64,000 bases of DNA from assembly GCF_000568255.1 (NCBI RefSeq), contig NZ_KK037166.1, positions 10,849,897 through 10,913,896 of the forward strand. Reading direction: 5' to 3'. A program made the position numbers and the translations under genes. This document shows, one piece after another, positions 56,910-64,000 of the stretch. The notes under the pieces are model-generated. The model ran no database searches, was not told the origin of the DNA, and worked only from the letters and a program-made list of their open reading frames with translations. Each line of letters starts with the position of its first letter. Position 1 is the first letter of the stretch. This DNA is from Kutzneria sp. 744 (GTDB lineage Bacteria; Actinomycetota; Actinomycetes; Mycobacteriales; Pseudonocardiaceae).

Positions 56910-58289
56910 TTACTTGCCGTTGATCTTGACGTTGACCAGCTTCAGGCCGTCCACATTGGACGTGGTGTTCTTGGTGTCGGAGACGCCGTTGAAGGCGCAG
57001 TTCTGGGCGGTGAAGCCGGCGACGTGGTCGGAGGACAGGCCGCTGACGTCCAGCACCTTGCCGTTGACCTTGGTGCTGGAGCTGTTGGTGATGCTGAACG
57101 GCCCGAACTTCGGCGGGAAGTTGCCGGTCTGGCCGTTGTAGGTCATGGTCACGTAGGCGACGGAGCGGTCGAAGGTGCCGCTGACGCTGTCCAGGTTGAT
57201 GTTCTGGGCGAAACCGCCGCGCAGGGTGTTGGACTTGATGTACAGGGCGAACTTGGTGGCGCCGGTGACCTTGAGCTGGTAGGCGTACACGTTGCGGATG
57301 CCGCCGGTGAGCTCGCTGCCGCAGGTGATGGCGCCCCAGTTGCCGTTCATGGTGCAGTTGACCACCACGATGTTCTGCGACGGCACGTTGACCCGCCGGC
57401 CGTCGGCGTCCCGGCCGGACTTGATGGCGATGTTGTCGTCGTGGGCGCCGAGGATGCAGTTGCTGATGACGACGTGGTCGCAGGATTCGGGGTCGCAGCC
57501 GTCGGTGTTGGAGTGAGCGGTGCTCGGATCGGTGCTCACGCCGTCCACGGTCACGTTGGTGCACAGCGTGGGGTGGAGCTGCCAGAACATGGGGTTCTTC
57601 AGCGTCACGCCCTGGATGAGCACGGTGTCGCACGAGTACGGCTCGATGAACGTCGACCGCATGGCGTGGCCGGAGCCGGGCACGACCCGCTTCTCCGGCG
57701 GCACTCCCTTGGCCACCAGGTCGTCGAGGTAGGCGCGGTCGCTGCCCTTGTTCCACGAGGAGGTGCCGCCGGCGTCGAGCACCCCGCTGCCGGTGACGGC
57801 GATGTTGTGCTCGCCGTGGGCGTAGATCATGGGGGAGCGGTTCATGCACTCGATGCCCTCGTAGCGGGTGAGCACCGTCGGGAACTTCGAGGCGTCGCCG
57901 CCGAACTTGAGCGTGGCGCCGGCGGCGAGGTTCAGGTCCACGTTGCTCTTGAGGTAGATCGCGCCGGTGACGTAGGCGCCCTTGGCGACGACCACGTGCC
58001 CGCCGCCGGCCGCGTTGGCGGCGGTGATCGCCTTGGCGAAGGCGGCGGTGTTGTCGGTCTTGCCGTCGGCCACGGCACCGTAGTCGGCGACCTTGAACGT
58101 GCGGTCCGGGAACACCGGCAGCTTGGTGTTGGCCACGATGTCGTTCGCCGCCGGCCAGGGCAGCGTCGGCACGTCATGTCCGTGCGGGCTCGCGCAGGCG
58201 GGTCCGTCGAGCACCGGGAGCAACCCCAGCGCCCCGGTCACTGCCGCGCCGAGCTTCATCATCTGCCTGCGGGAAAGCGCGCCGGCCAT
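56910..58289 (-). CDS. Secreted GH28 polygalacturonase-like protein
   Basis: A 459-residue right-handed beta-helix glycosidase. ATG 58289 has GAGGAGGA upstream on the minus strand; a 122-residue longer frame is rejected. A Tat-like signal (SRRQMMKLGAAVTGALGLLP) is followed by VADYGAVADGKTDNTAAFAK, typical of the family start. Catalytic Asp regions are present (NTDGCDPESCDH; AHDDNIAIKSG). The usual Gly-His-Gly block reads NGNWGAITCGSE, with Trp where His is expected, and the RIK block reads LYIKSNTLRGG. It probably cuts polygalacturonan, but the His change leaves activity open. Confidence 0.88.
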   Translation of the reverse strand: MAGALSRRQMMKLGAAVTGALGLLPVLDGPACASPHGHDVPTLPWPAANDIVANTKLPVFPDRTFKVADYGAVADGKTDNTAAFAKAITAANAAGGGHVVVAKGAYVTGAIYLKSNVDLNLAAGATLKFGGDASKFPTVLTRYEGIECMNRSPMIYAHGEHNIAVTGSGVLDAGGTSSWNKGSDRAYLDDLVAKGVPPEKRVVPGSGHAMRSTFIEPYSCDTVLIQGVTLKNPMFWQLHPTLCTNVTVDGVSTDPSTAHSNTDGCDPESCDHVVISNCILGAHDDNIAIKSGRDADGRRVNVPSQNIVVVNCTMNGNWGAITCGSELTGGIRNVYAYQLKVTGATKFALYIKSNTLRGGFAQNINLDSVSGTFDRSVAYVTMTYNGQTGNFPPKFGPFSITNSSSTKVNGKVLDVSGLSSDHVAGFTAQNCAFNGVSDTKNTTSNVDGLKLVNVKINGK

Positions 58290-58707
58290 CGACTTCGTCC
58301 TCCTCGGTGAGGGTCGCGGCGGCGAGCCGTCCGTTACTGTAAAGGTTTGCGCGGCCAGACGTCCACTCCCCGGACCGTCGAAACCGATGCAACCATTCCG
58401 GTGATGTTGTTCGCGGACGCCGCAGGTGCCAGCCGGGCTGCCCGGGACGGCCGCGATGATCGTCGACTCGGCCTCCGTCACGCTCAGCACCGGCCGGCCC
58501 GCTCCCAGCAACCGTTCGAACACTGTGCGTGACCAGGGGGTCGGCCGTCGTCGCCGGCACGGCCGTCGCCTTCGACGACAGGGCCGCCCCCGTCGTCGAC
58601 GCGGTTCGACCGGCCGCCGATCCGGGCCGTCGCACCGGATGGACGACCACCCCATGGCGCTGATCAGGCGGTATCCTCTTCTGATCCGGTCGGTGGAGGA
58701 GGTTCAG
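58290..58707. other. Intergenic region, divergent promoters
   Basis: A 418-base gap between the GH28 gene (minus) and the next + gene. It must contain the GH28 promoter. A frame open on the minus strand (58290-58655) joins GH28 but lacks a start site and family match. I see no operator or RNA structure that I can defend. Confidence 0.4.
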
Positions 58708-59109
58708 GTGGCCGAGCCAACCCACGAGTTCCACCTCCTGCACGTGACCCAGTCGTGGCCCGCCCCCGACTTCGACGACCCGATGTACGACGCCATCAAG
58801 GCCGACCCGCCCGAGGGCTGCGAGCCCGACGACTTCGGCGGCCTGTTCGGCCTCCGCTGCCTGCGCAGCGCGCCCACCCTGCTCGACGCCGTGGCCGAGG
58901 TCTGCCACGAGGTGCGGACCGCGCACGGCCTGCTGATGACCGACCTCGGCATCGAGAAGCTGTGGGAGTGGTCGCCCGACGGCCGCGACGGCTTCGGCGC
59001 CACCATCGTCGGCCAGTTGCTGCTGATGGCCTCCTCGCGCGGTCAGCAGCTCGGCTACGACATCGAGGACCTGGTCCGCTTCATCCGCACCGCGGCGGCG
59101 GCCAAGTAG
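58708..59109 (+). CDS. Hypothetical acidic protein
   Basis: A 133-residue protein of unknown family. GTG 58708 follows GGAGGAGG at 58695-58702; longer upstream frames are arginine-rich and unlikely. It is acidic (FDDPMYDAIKADPPEGCEPD) and contains CLRSAPTLLDAVAEVCHEVR and GIEKLWEWSPDGRDGFGATI, with a helical C-terminus. No signal peptide. The MFS gene begins five bases after its stop. I do not recognise a function. Confidence 0.75.
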   Translation: MAEPTHEFHLLHVTQSWPAPDFDDPMYDAIKADPPEGCEPDDFGGLFGLRCLRSAPTLLDAVAEVCHEVRTAHGLLMTDLGIEKLWEWSPDGRDGFGATIVGQLLLMASSRGQQLGYDIEDLVRFIRTAAAAK

Positions 59110-59113
59110 CCCG

Positions 59114-60286
59114 TTGACGACAACTCTCTGGCGCAACACCGATTACCTGCTCTACTGGTGGTCCCGCGCGAGCTCCGTTCTCGGCTCCCAGGTCAGCTAC
59201 ATCGCGATGCCGCTGTTCGCGGTGTCGGCCCTGCACAACGCCGTCGAGGCGTCCCTGGTCACGGTGTGCGCCTACGGTTCCGGGCTCTTGTTCGCGCTGC
59301 ACGCCGGCGTCGTCGGCGATCGCTTCAACCGCTAGCTCGTGATGGTCTCCGCCGACCTCGCCCGGGCGATCCTGGTCGGGATTCTCGCGTGGCAGGCCGC
59401 GGTCGGCGGCGCGTCCGTGTGGTCGATGTGTCTGATCGCGCTGTCCGTCGGGGCGCTGTCGGTGGTGTTCGACTCGGCGGCCGCGGCGGCCCTGCCGGAT
59501 CTCGTCGGCGAAGGCCTGTTCGCCGGGGCCATGGCGCGCAACCAGTCTCGGGACTTCGCGCTCGCCATGGTCGGCCCGTTGCTCGGCGGCGCACTGCTGC
59601 AGGCCGGTCCGAAGTGGGCGTTCGCCGCCGATGCCGGCAGCTACGTCATCTCGGCCCTGCTGCTCGGCTTCCTGTCCACGAAGCTGACGACGGACCGCCG
59701 GGCGCAGCGGACCGTCGCCATGATCCACGACGGCATTCGGGCCGTGGTCAAGGATCGGGTGCTCGGGCGACTGGCGGTCTACTTGAGTGCGCTCAACCTG
59801 GTGCTGACCGGGAGCGTCTTCGCCACTTTCGTCAAGTTCGGCACGGTCTCGGCCGGCTCGGCGGGAATCGCGGTGGCGGCGCAGGCGGTGGGCGGCGTGC
59901 TCGGTTCGCTTGCCGCCGAACGGATCCGGCGAAGGCTGTCGGCCCGGGCGATCGTCGGCCTGCACGGAGGACTGTGGGGCGCCGGCCTGCTGGCGATCGC
60001 CCTCGTGCCGACAACACCTGTTGTCGCGGTGGGGCTGGGGCTCGGATGGCTTGTCGCGCCGGCATTGCGGCTGGTCCTGGGCACCCGGTTGATCGAGGTG
60101 GTGGCACCGGACATGCGAGCCCGGGCGAACAGCGCGGTCTCGCTGTCGACTGCCTCGTTGAGCCTGCTGGGCCCGCCCATCGCCGGGCTGGCCGGCGGCG
60201 TCCTCGGCTACGGCGGCACGATGGCCGGGTTCGGGCTGATCGCCCTGACGGCGATGCTCGGGGCCAGGCCGACAGCCACGAGGTGA
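59114..60286 (+). pseudogene. MFS transporter with internal amber codon
   Basis: A major facilitator protein (enterobactin/bacitracin-exporter-like MFS_3 type), ~390 codons with about 12 helices. The frame starts at TTG 59114 (LWRNTDYLLYWWSRASSVLG, then YIAMPLFAVSAL, then VVGDRFNR) but has TAG at 59333-59335. Directly after it the same frame resumes (LVMVSADLARAILVGILAWQ) and stays open to TGA at 60286. The family motif is GDRFxRRxLMxxxD, so the stop replaces one residue such as Gln (CAG). A GTG at 59339 might allow partial reinitiation. It is probably non-functional unless the stop is a sequence error. Confidence 0.82.
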
Positions 60287-60330
60287 TGTGGAGGGGGCCG
60301 ATCACCTCGACCGTCCACAGTGGATGATCG

Positions 60331-60753
60331 TCAGGCGGCGAGGCCGTCCTCGGCGCGGGCCGCGAGGCGCCACACCAGTTCTTCGATCTGGTCATGGTCG
60401 AGCGGGGTCGGCGCCTCGGGCTGCCCCGGGCAGCGGCCGGCGATGACGTCCTCGACGAACCGGTGAACCTCGTCCGCCTCGGCGAGCACGTCGCCGCCGA
60501 GATAGGCCAGCACCACCGGGTCGTCGGCCGGTGCCGTCTCCAGCGCGACCGACCAGCCGTGCCGCTCGTCCCACAGCAGCATGAGATCCATCTCGGGGAA
60601 CACGGGGCTGCGGCGGTGCAGCGCCAGATAGGCGCTGGACAGCTCGCTCACCTCGTGGTGCACCGCGTGCCCCGGCACGCGCAGCGCGGCGGCGACGGAA
60701 ACGACGTAGTTGGCCAGGCCCCGCGCGGTCAGACTATCGGGATCAACATTCAC
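60331..60753 (-). CDS. DUF6292-family protein
   Basis: A 140-residue cytoplasmic actinobacterial protein. Features are NYVVSVAAALRVPG, then DLMLLWDERHGWSVALE, and VLAYLGGDVLAEADEVHRFV, which match the DUF6292 pattern. No signal or membrane segment. The start ATG is at 60753. Many copies occur in Pseudonocardiales and its function is unknown. It shares orientation with the downstream XpaC/TelA group but lies ~40 bases from its nearest neighbour. Confidence 0.78.
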   Translation of the reverse strand: MNVDPDSLTARGLANYVVSVAAALRVPGHAVHHEVSELSSAYLALHRRSPVFPEMDLMLLWDERHGWSVALETAPADDPVVLAYLGGDVLAEADEVHRFVEDVIAGRCPGQPEAPTPLDHDQIEELVWRLAARAEDGLAA

Positions 60754-60791
60754 GGCCTGCGGTTACCCGCGAGAACGTGGTCCGAAACCGG

Positions 60792-61304
60792 TCACGACCG
60801 AAAATCCTGCGGCCCGCCCAGCGCGCTCAGGATCCGTTGCATCACCTGAGGATCGACGCCCAGCGGCTCGTCGGCCAGCGCCTCGGCGGCCGGCGACCGG
60901 CGCTGCTCGCGGCGGGGCAGCGGCACCGATTTGGCGTTCATGTTGTTGGGCAGGGCCAGCTCGCTCCACAGCCGCGTGCCGTACGCCGTCGGCACGACGC
61001 CGATACGGGCGCCGGCGAGCTCGGGCGACACGACGGGTCGGGTGGCCACTCGCTCGTCCTCGACCTCGACGACGAGACCGTCGCCCTGAAGCCGCAGCCG
61101 CACGGTCATGAACCCGGCGACCCCCGGGCCGGCGTTGTCCACCACGGCCGCGACCATGTGCCGCCCGACCTGTGTCGCCAGCGGCACGAGAGGCCGCAGC
61201 GACCACTCCATCAGGGAGAAGCGGACGAACATCTCGGCGACGTTGACAGCGCTCGGCGTCGCCACCAAGCGCAGGTCGTCCACCTGGGAGGTCTGGTTGT
61301 TCAA
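60792..61304 (-). CDS. ATP-binding (HATPase-like) hypothetical protein
   Basis: A 170-residue protein with a possible GHKL/anti-sigma ATPase fold. The pattern NVAEMFVRFSLMEWSLRPL, then HMVAAVVDNAGPG (N-box-like), then MTVRLRLQGDGLVVEVED, then RIGVVPTAYGTRLWSELA is like RsbW/SpoIIAB-type regulatory ATPases in actinomycetes. The G-box is not clear. The start ATG is at 61304. It may control a sigma factor or anti-anti-sigma. This is a tentative fold assignment. Confidence 0.6.
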   Translation of the reverse strand: MNNQTSQVDDLRLVATPSAVNVAEMFVRFSLMEWSLRPLVPLATQVGRHMVAAVVDNAGPGVAGFMTVRLRLQGDGLVVEVEDERVATRPVVSPELAGARIGVVPTAYGTRLWSELALPNNMNAKSVPLPRREQRRSPAAEALADEPLGVDPQVMQRILSALGGPQDFRS

Positions 61305-61379
61305 CCGAGGTTCCTTCCCGCAGTCGGTGCAGTGGTGCCGCGTATCTTGCCAACCTGCGCGAACGTTACGCTAACCGGG

Positions 61380-61979
61380 TCACTTCTCGTCGCGCCGCGC
61401 CCGGTCCCTGAGGTAGCGCGTGTGGTCGGACTGGCGCCGCGAATCGGCGTCGTAGAACTCCTCGGCGATCCGCCGCGCCTCCTGTTCCAGCAGGTCGAGC
61501 TGGGTGAGCAGCTGCTCGGCGGCGCTCGGCTCGCTGGCCACGCGGCGGGTCACGGCGTACCACCACGGCATGTTCAAGAACGTCTGCACCGTCGTCGGCA
61601 GGTCCGTGGCGGCGATCCGCGCGACCGCGTGCAGGGTGTCCGGGTAGGCGCTCAACTCGGCCGGACGGGCCAACAGCCCGCAGAGCACTTCGGCGATCCG
61701 GTCCAGCCGTTCGATGGCCTCGGCCGGCATCCGATTGCCGAGCCCGCGCACCCGCGCCACGAGCGAGTCCAGGCCGCGCAGCAACGCCTCGGCCTCCTCG
61801 GCCGGCTGCGGCGGCACCAGCCGCACCCGCTCCGGCGGGGCGGCCAGCGCGCCGGCGGCGTACAGCGCGGCGACCACGCCGAGCCAGTACGCGCCGCCGA
61901 CACCCACGAAGTGCAGGCCCAGCCCGACGATCCCACCGGCGCAGCCGGCGAGGTTCTTGGTCGAACCCAGATATCTCAC
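61380..61979 (-). CDS. XpaC-like 5-bromo-4-chloroindolyl phosphate hydrolysis protein
   Basis: A 199-residue protein with two N-terminal hydrophobic stretches (NLAGCAGGIVGLGLHFVGVG; AYWLGVVAALYAAGALAAPP) followed by a long charged helical part to the end. This is the shape of XpaC-family proteins, which sit next to TelA genes. Its ATG overlaps the stop of the VWA gene by 4 bases, so it is the last gene of a three-gene operon. The molecular function is not known; the name comes from an old phenotype. Confidence 0.7.
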   Translation of the reverse strand: MRYLGSTKNLAGCAGGIVGLGLHFVGVGGAYWLGVVAALYAAGALAAPPERVRLVPPQPAEEAEALLRGLDSLVARVRGLGNRMPAEAIERLDRIAEVLCGLLARPAELSAYPDTLHAVARIAATDLPTTVQTFLNMPWWYAVTRRVASEPSAAEQLLTQLDLLEQEARRIAEEFYDADSRRQSDHTRYLRDRARRDEK

Positions 61980-63583
61980 TGGTAGCCCCGGATGTCCTTG
62001 AAGACGTCGGCCAGCGACTGGCTGCGGCCGTCGAACACCTTGCCGCCGGTCGCGGTGGCGATGGCGTTCATGTCGTCCTGGCTACCCTCGCCGAACAGCA
62101 CGGGGAACACGGGCGTGCCCTTGAGCCGGTCCGGCACCGTGCCGACGAAGCTCTTGAAGTCGTCCAGGCCGGCGCCCGCGGTGTTCTCGCCGTCGGTCAT
62201 CAGCACGATGGAGGTGAACCGGTCCGGGTCGGTGTCGGACTGCTGCTCCAGGATCTGGTACGCCTTCTCCAGGCTGGTGAAGATGGCGGTGTCGCCGTCG
62301 GCCACCAGCCCGTCGGCGGTCTGCTTGATCTGGTCCAGCGCCGGCTGCCGGTTGTCCGGGTCGACGGTCATCGTCACCGGCGCGGCCGGGCCGGTGGAGA
62401 ACGGCAGCAGCGTGACCTGTTCCCGCGCGTGGAACTGCCGGTAGCGGCCGACCAGCGAGCTGTCGACGCCGGTCAGGCCGCTCAGCGCCGCCTTCAGCGC
62501 GGCCAGCCGGTCGCCCTCCATGGAGCCGGACGTGTCGAGCACGTACACGGTCCGGGACGGACGGCGGATCTTGTCGAAGTAGGCCGAGACGAGCGTGTCG
62601 ACGGCCTGTTCGGTGCCGGGGAACGGAAGTTCGACCGGGCTGGCGTCGGTGAACTCCTTGGCCAGCGGCACCTGCGGCGCGATGGGACGGCGGTGCGTGG
62701 TCTCCATGATCCTGCGCTGCACGTCCGGGGTGCGCAGGTGGTCGGTGAGGCGCCGGAACGAGTCGCGGGCATCGGAATTGGCCGACGCCAACAGGGTCAG
62801 CGGGTAGTCGGCCGTCACCACACCGTCCGACGGGTGGATCACGGTGAGTCCCTTCATCTCCAGCAGCACCGACTCGTAGTTGATGAGCCCGTCCACCTTC
62901 GGACCGGGATCGGCGCCGCTGGCCCGCTTCTGGAACGCGTCCGACAGCCAGCCCGAGGAGCCGGCGCTCAACGTCTGCGCGGCGAAGAACTGCTTGAGCT
63001 GCGGCGTGATCGCGGTGATCTGGTCGGGCGTCAGCGCGCTGCCGCTGCCGGCCAGCGCGGCCGCCACGCCGACCAGCGCGGAGAAGCCGGAGTTGGAGGC
63101 CGACGGATCGGTCATGCCGTAGCTGAACCTGTGCTGCCCGGCCGCCTCGGCGATCTGCGACCACGTGACCTTGCCGTCCTGCCACCCCAGTTGCTGCAGC
63201 ACGGAGTTGGGCAGCCCGAGCACCACCGGCGAGCTCATGATCTTCGTCTGGGTGCCGAGCTTCTTGGCGCCGCCGGGCAGCAGCGTGAGATAACGGTTGG
63301 AGGAGAACCAGATCGCGTCGTAGGCGGAGTCGGCCTTGCCGTCGAGCACCGTCTGCGCGCCCTCCAGCGTGCCGGAGAAGGTGAACTTCACCTGCACCCC
63401 GGTCGCCTTGGCCGCTTCGTCCAGTATCGGCTGCATGTCGGCCAGCTCGCTGCCGGCCAGCACCCGCAGCACGCCCGCTTTCGCCTGTCCCAGCGGCTGT
63501 TTCTGGTCCTTGCTGTCGCCGCCGGAACAGCCGGCCAGCCCCACCGCCAGCACGGCGGCCAGCGCGATGAACCGCTTCCTCAT
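61976..63583 (-). CDS. Substrate-binding plus VWA domain lipoprotein
   Basis: A 535-residue exported lipoprotein. The signal peptide ends in a lipobox (AAVLAVGLAGCSGGDSK, Cys ~19). Residues ~35-320 are a type-2 periplasmic-binding domain (VLRVLAGSELADMQPILDEA, then AIWFSSNRYLTLL). Residues ~340-535 are a von Willebrand A domain whose MIDAS motif is VLDTSGSMEG, with Thr in LMTDGEN. The fused design (solute binding plus VWA) is typical for actinomycete operons with TelA. It overlaps both neighbours by 4 bases. It probably acts on the cell surface in a stress or metal/anion response. Confidence 0.88.
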   Translation of the reverse strand: MRKRFIALAAVLAVGLAGCSGGDSKDQKQPLGQAKAGVLRVLAGSELADMQPILDEAAKATGVQVKFTFSGTLEGAQTVLDGKADSAYDAIWFSSNRYLTLLPGGAKKLGTQTKIMSSPVVLGLPNSVLQQLGWQDGKVTWSQIAEAAGQHRFSYGMTDPSASNSGFSALVGVAAALAGSGSALTPDQITAITPQLKQFFAAQTLSAGSSGWLSDAFQKRASGADPGPKVDGLINYESVLLEMKGLTVIHPSDGVVTADYPLTLLASANSDARDSFRRLTDHLRTPDVQRRIMETTHRRPIAPQVPLAKEFTDASPVELPFPGTEQAVDTLVSAYFDKIRRPSRTVYVLDTSGSMEGDRLAALKAALSGLTGVDSSLVGRYRQFHAREQVTLLPFSTGPAAPVTMTVDPDNRQPALDQIKQTADGLVADGDTAIFTSLEKAYQILEQQSDTDPDRFTSIVLMTDGENTAGAGLDDFKSFVGTVPDRLKGTPVFPVLFGEGSQDDMNAIATATGGKVFDGRSQSLADVFKDIRGYQ

Positions 63584-63996
63584 GGTGTCTCCCGTAAGCG
63601 GTTCTGAGCCCGTCGCAACTCGTCCTCCAACGCGGAGACGGTGTCGGCCATCGCCGACGCGGCGGCGGCCTTGAAGCCCTCGACGTCGTCGATGGCCCGG
63701 TAGATCTGGTCGAACGACTGCCGCAGCGTGTCCATGCCGACCGCGGGATCGGTGCTGATGCGCTGGATCTGCTGGCCCTGCATGGCGATCAGGTCCGCGT
63801 TGGCCTTGATCAGCCCGTCCGTGGTGGCCCGCAGCGTCTCCATCTCGTCGATCACCTTGCGCTGCCCGGCCAGCGCGCCGCTGACCACGACGGCGATGCG
63901 CAGCGCCGAGACGGTCGTGCCGGCGGCGCGGTCGACGCCCCGGATCAGCTCGTCGTTGTTGCGCCGCAACACGTCCAGGGCGAGATAGCCCTGCAC
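63580..63996 (-). CDS. TelA-family toxic-anion resistance protein, 5' partial
   Basis: C-terminal ~138 codons of a TelA-like protein, continuing off the right edge of the window on the minus strand. It shows the family pattern LDVLRRNNDELIRGVDRA, then TTVSALRIAVVVSGALAGQR, then IKANADLIAMQGQQIQRIST and DAVEGFK-like heptads (AIDDVEGFKAAAASAM). The ATG at 63996 may be internal. TelA proteins are known for tellurite tolerance, though their role is broader. It is the first gene of the TelA-VWA-XpaC group. Confidence 0.85.
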   Translation of the reverse strand: MQGYLALDVLRRNNDELIRGVDRAAGTTVSALRIAVVVSGALAGQRKVIDEMETLRATTDGLIKANADLIAMQGQQIQRISTDPAVGMDTLRQSFDQIYRAIDDVEGFKAAAASAMADTVSALEDELRRAQNRLRETP

Positions 63997-64000
63997 GCAG

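Overview
This is a high-GC actinomycete chromosome segment, most like the Pseudonocardiales (Amycolatopsis, Kutzneria or Saccharothrix type). The evidence is GTG/TTG starts, a maleylpyruvate-isomerase/mycothiol-type enzyme, a DUF6292 protein, very long secreted Rhs proteins and an AICE-like integrase locus next to tRNA-Pro. The genus is inference; no rRNA or other strong marker lies in the window.

Region 1 (1-9485) is a central-energy block on the + strand. It holds the 3' part of a group-4-hydrogenase/NuoCD-like large subunit without the Ni-binding cysteines, a tandem universal stress protein, and three genes coupled by 4-bp overlaps (a 69-aa protein, a degenerate malic-enzyme-like protein and GTP-type PEP carboxykinase). 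Cytochrome c oxidase subunit I and a DUF485/acetate-symporter pair follow. The DUF485 gene has a +1 frameshift.

Region 2 (9755-36783) is an accessory island built around secreted polymorphic-toxin proteins. A secreted tachylectin-like lectin is transcribed divergently from an Rhs gene that is broken inside a LamG domain by a 1.5-kb IS. A second secreted-protein gene is split by a 4.1-kb IS21-based composite element that carries an endonuclease VII-like fragment and a partial second IS copy. The outer ends carry a 5-bp duplication, and removing the element restores the reading frame exactly. Next come an IS3 remnant, a small periplasmic-binding-like protein, and an intact 3603-aa Rhs toxin with a HINT domain, a C-terminal HNH nuclease and a DUF4265 immunity gene. 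An IS630 fragment and another IS close the island.

Region 3 (36784-39330) is the end of an integrated element: a truncated DUF3631 gene, an excisionase, a tyrosine integrase, a strong hairpin and tRNA-Pro(GGG). A cluster of GGTAAC/GTTACC repeats with a perfect 24-bp inverted repeat lies across the end of the DUF3631 gene and the region before the excisionase gene.

Region 4 (39505-58289) is rich in polysaccharide-use genes. It has a secreted GH2 exo-beta-glucosaminidase-like enzyme; a cellobiose-type ABC importer (binding protein and two permeases, no ATPase) with a GH1 beta-glucosidase and a LacI regulator; a GH18 chitinase-like protein; I36 inhibitor-like proteins; and a GH28 polygalacturonase. 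The GH2 and GH18 genes share a near-palindromic upstream motif, which suggests a common chitin/chitosan regulator. The binding-protein gene has two LacI-type operators. Between these lie a PIG-L deacetylase, an exonuclease, a TetR/hydrolase/amidohydrolase/MDMPI run, a frameshifted tyrosine phosphatase and a DivIVA-like coiled-coil protein.

Region 5 (58708-63996) holds small hypothetical proteins, an MFS transporter with an internal amber codon, a DUF6292 protein, an ATPase-fold protein, and a minus-strand TelA - binding-protein/VWA - XpaC-like operon that runs off the right edge.
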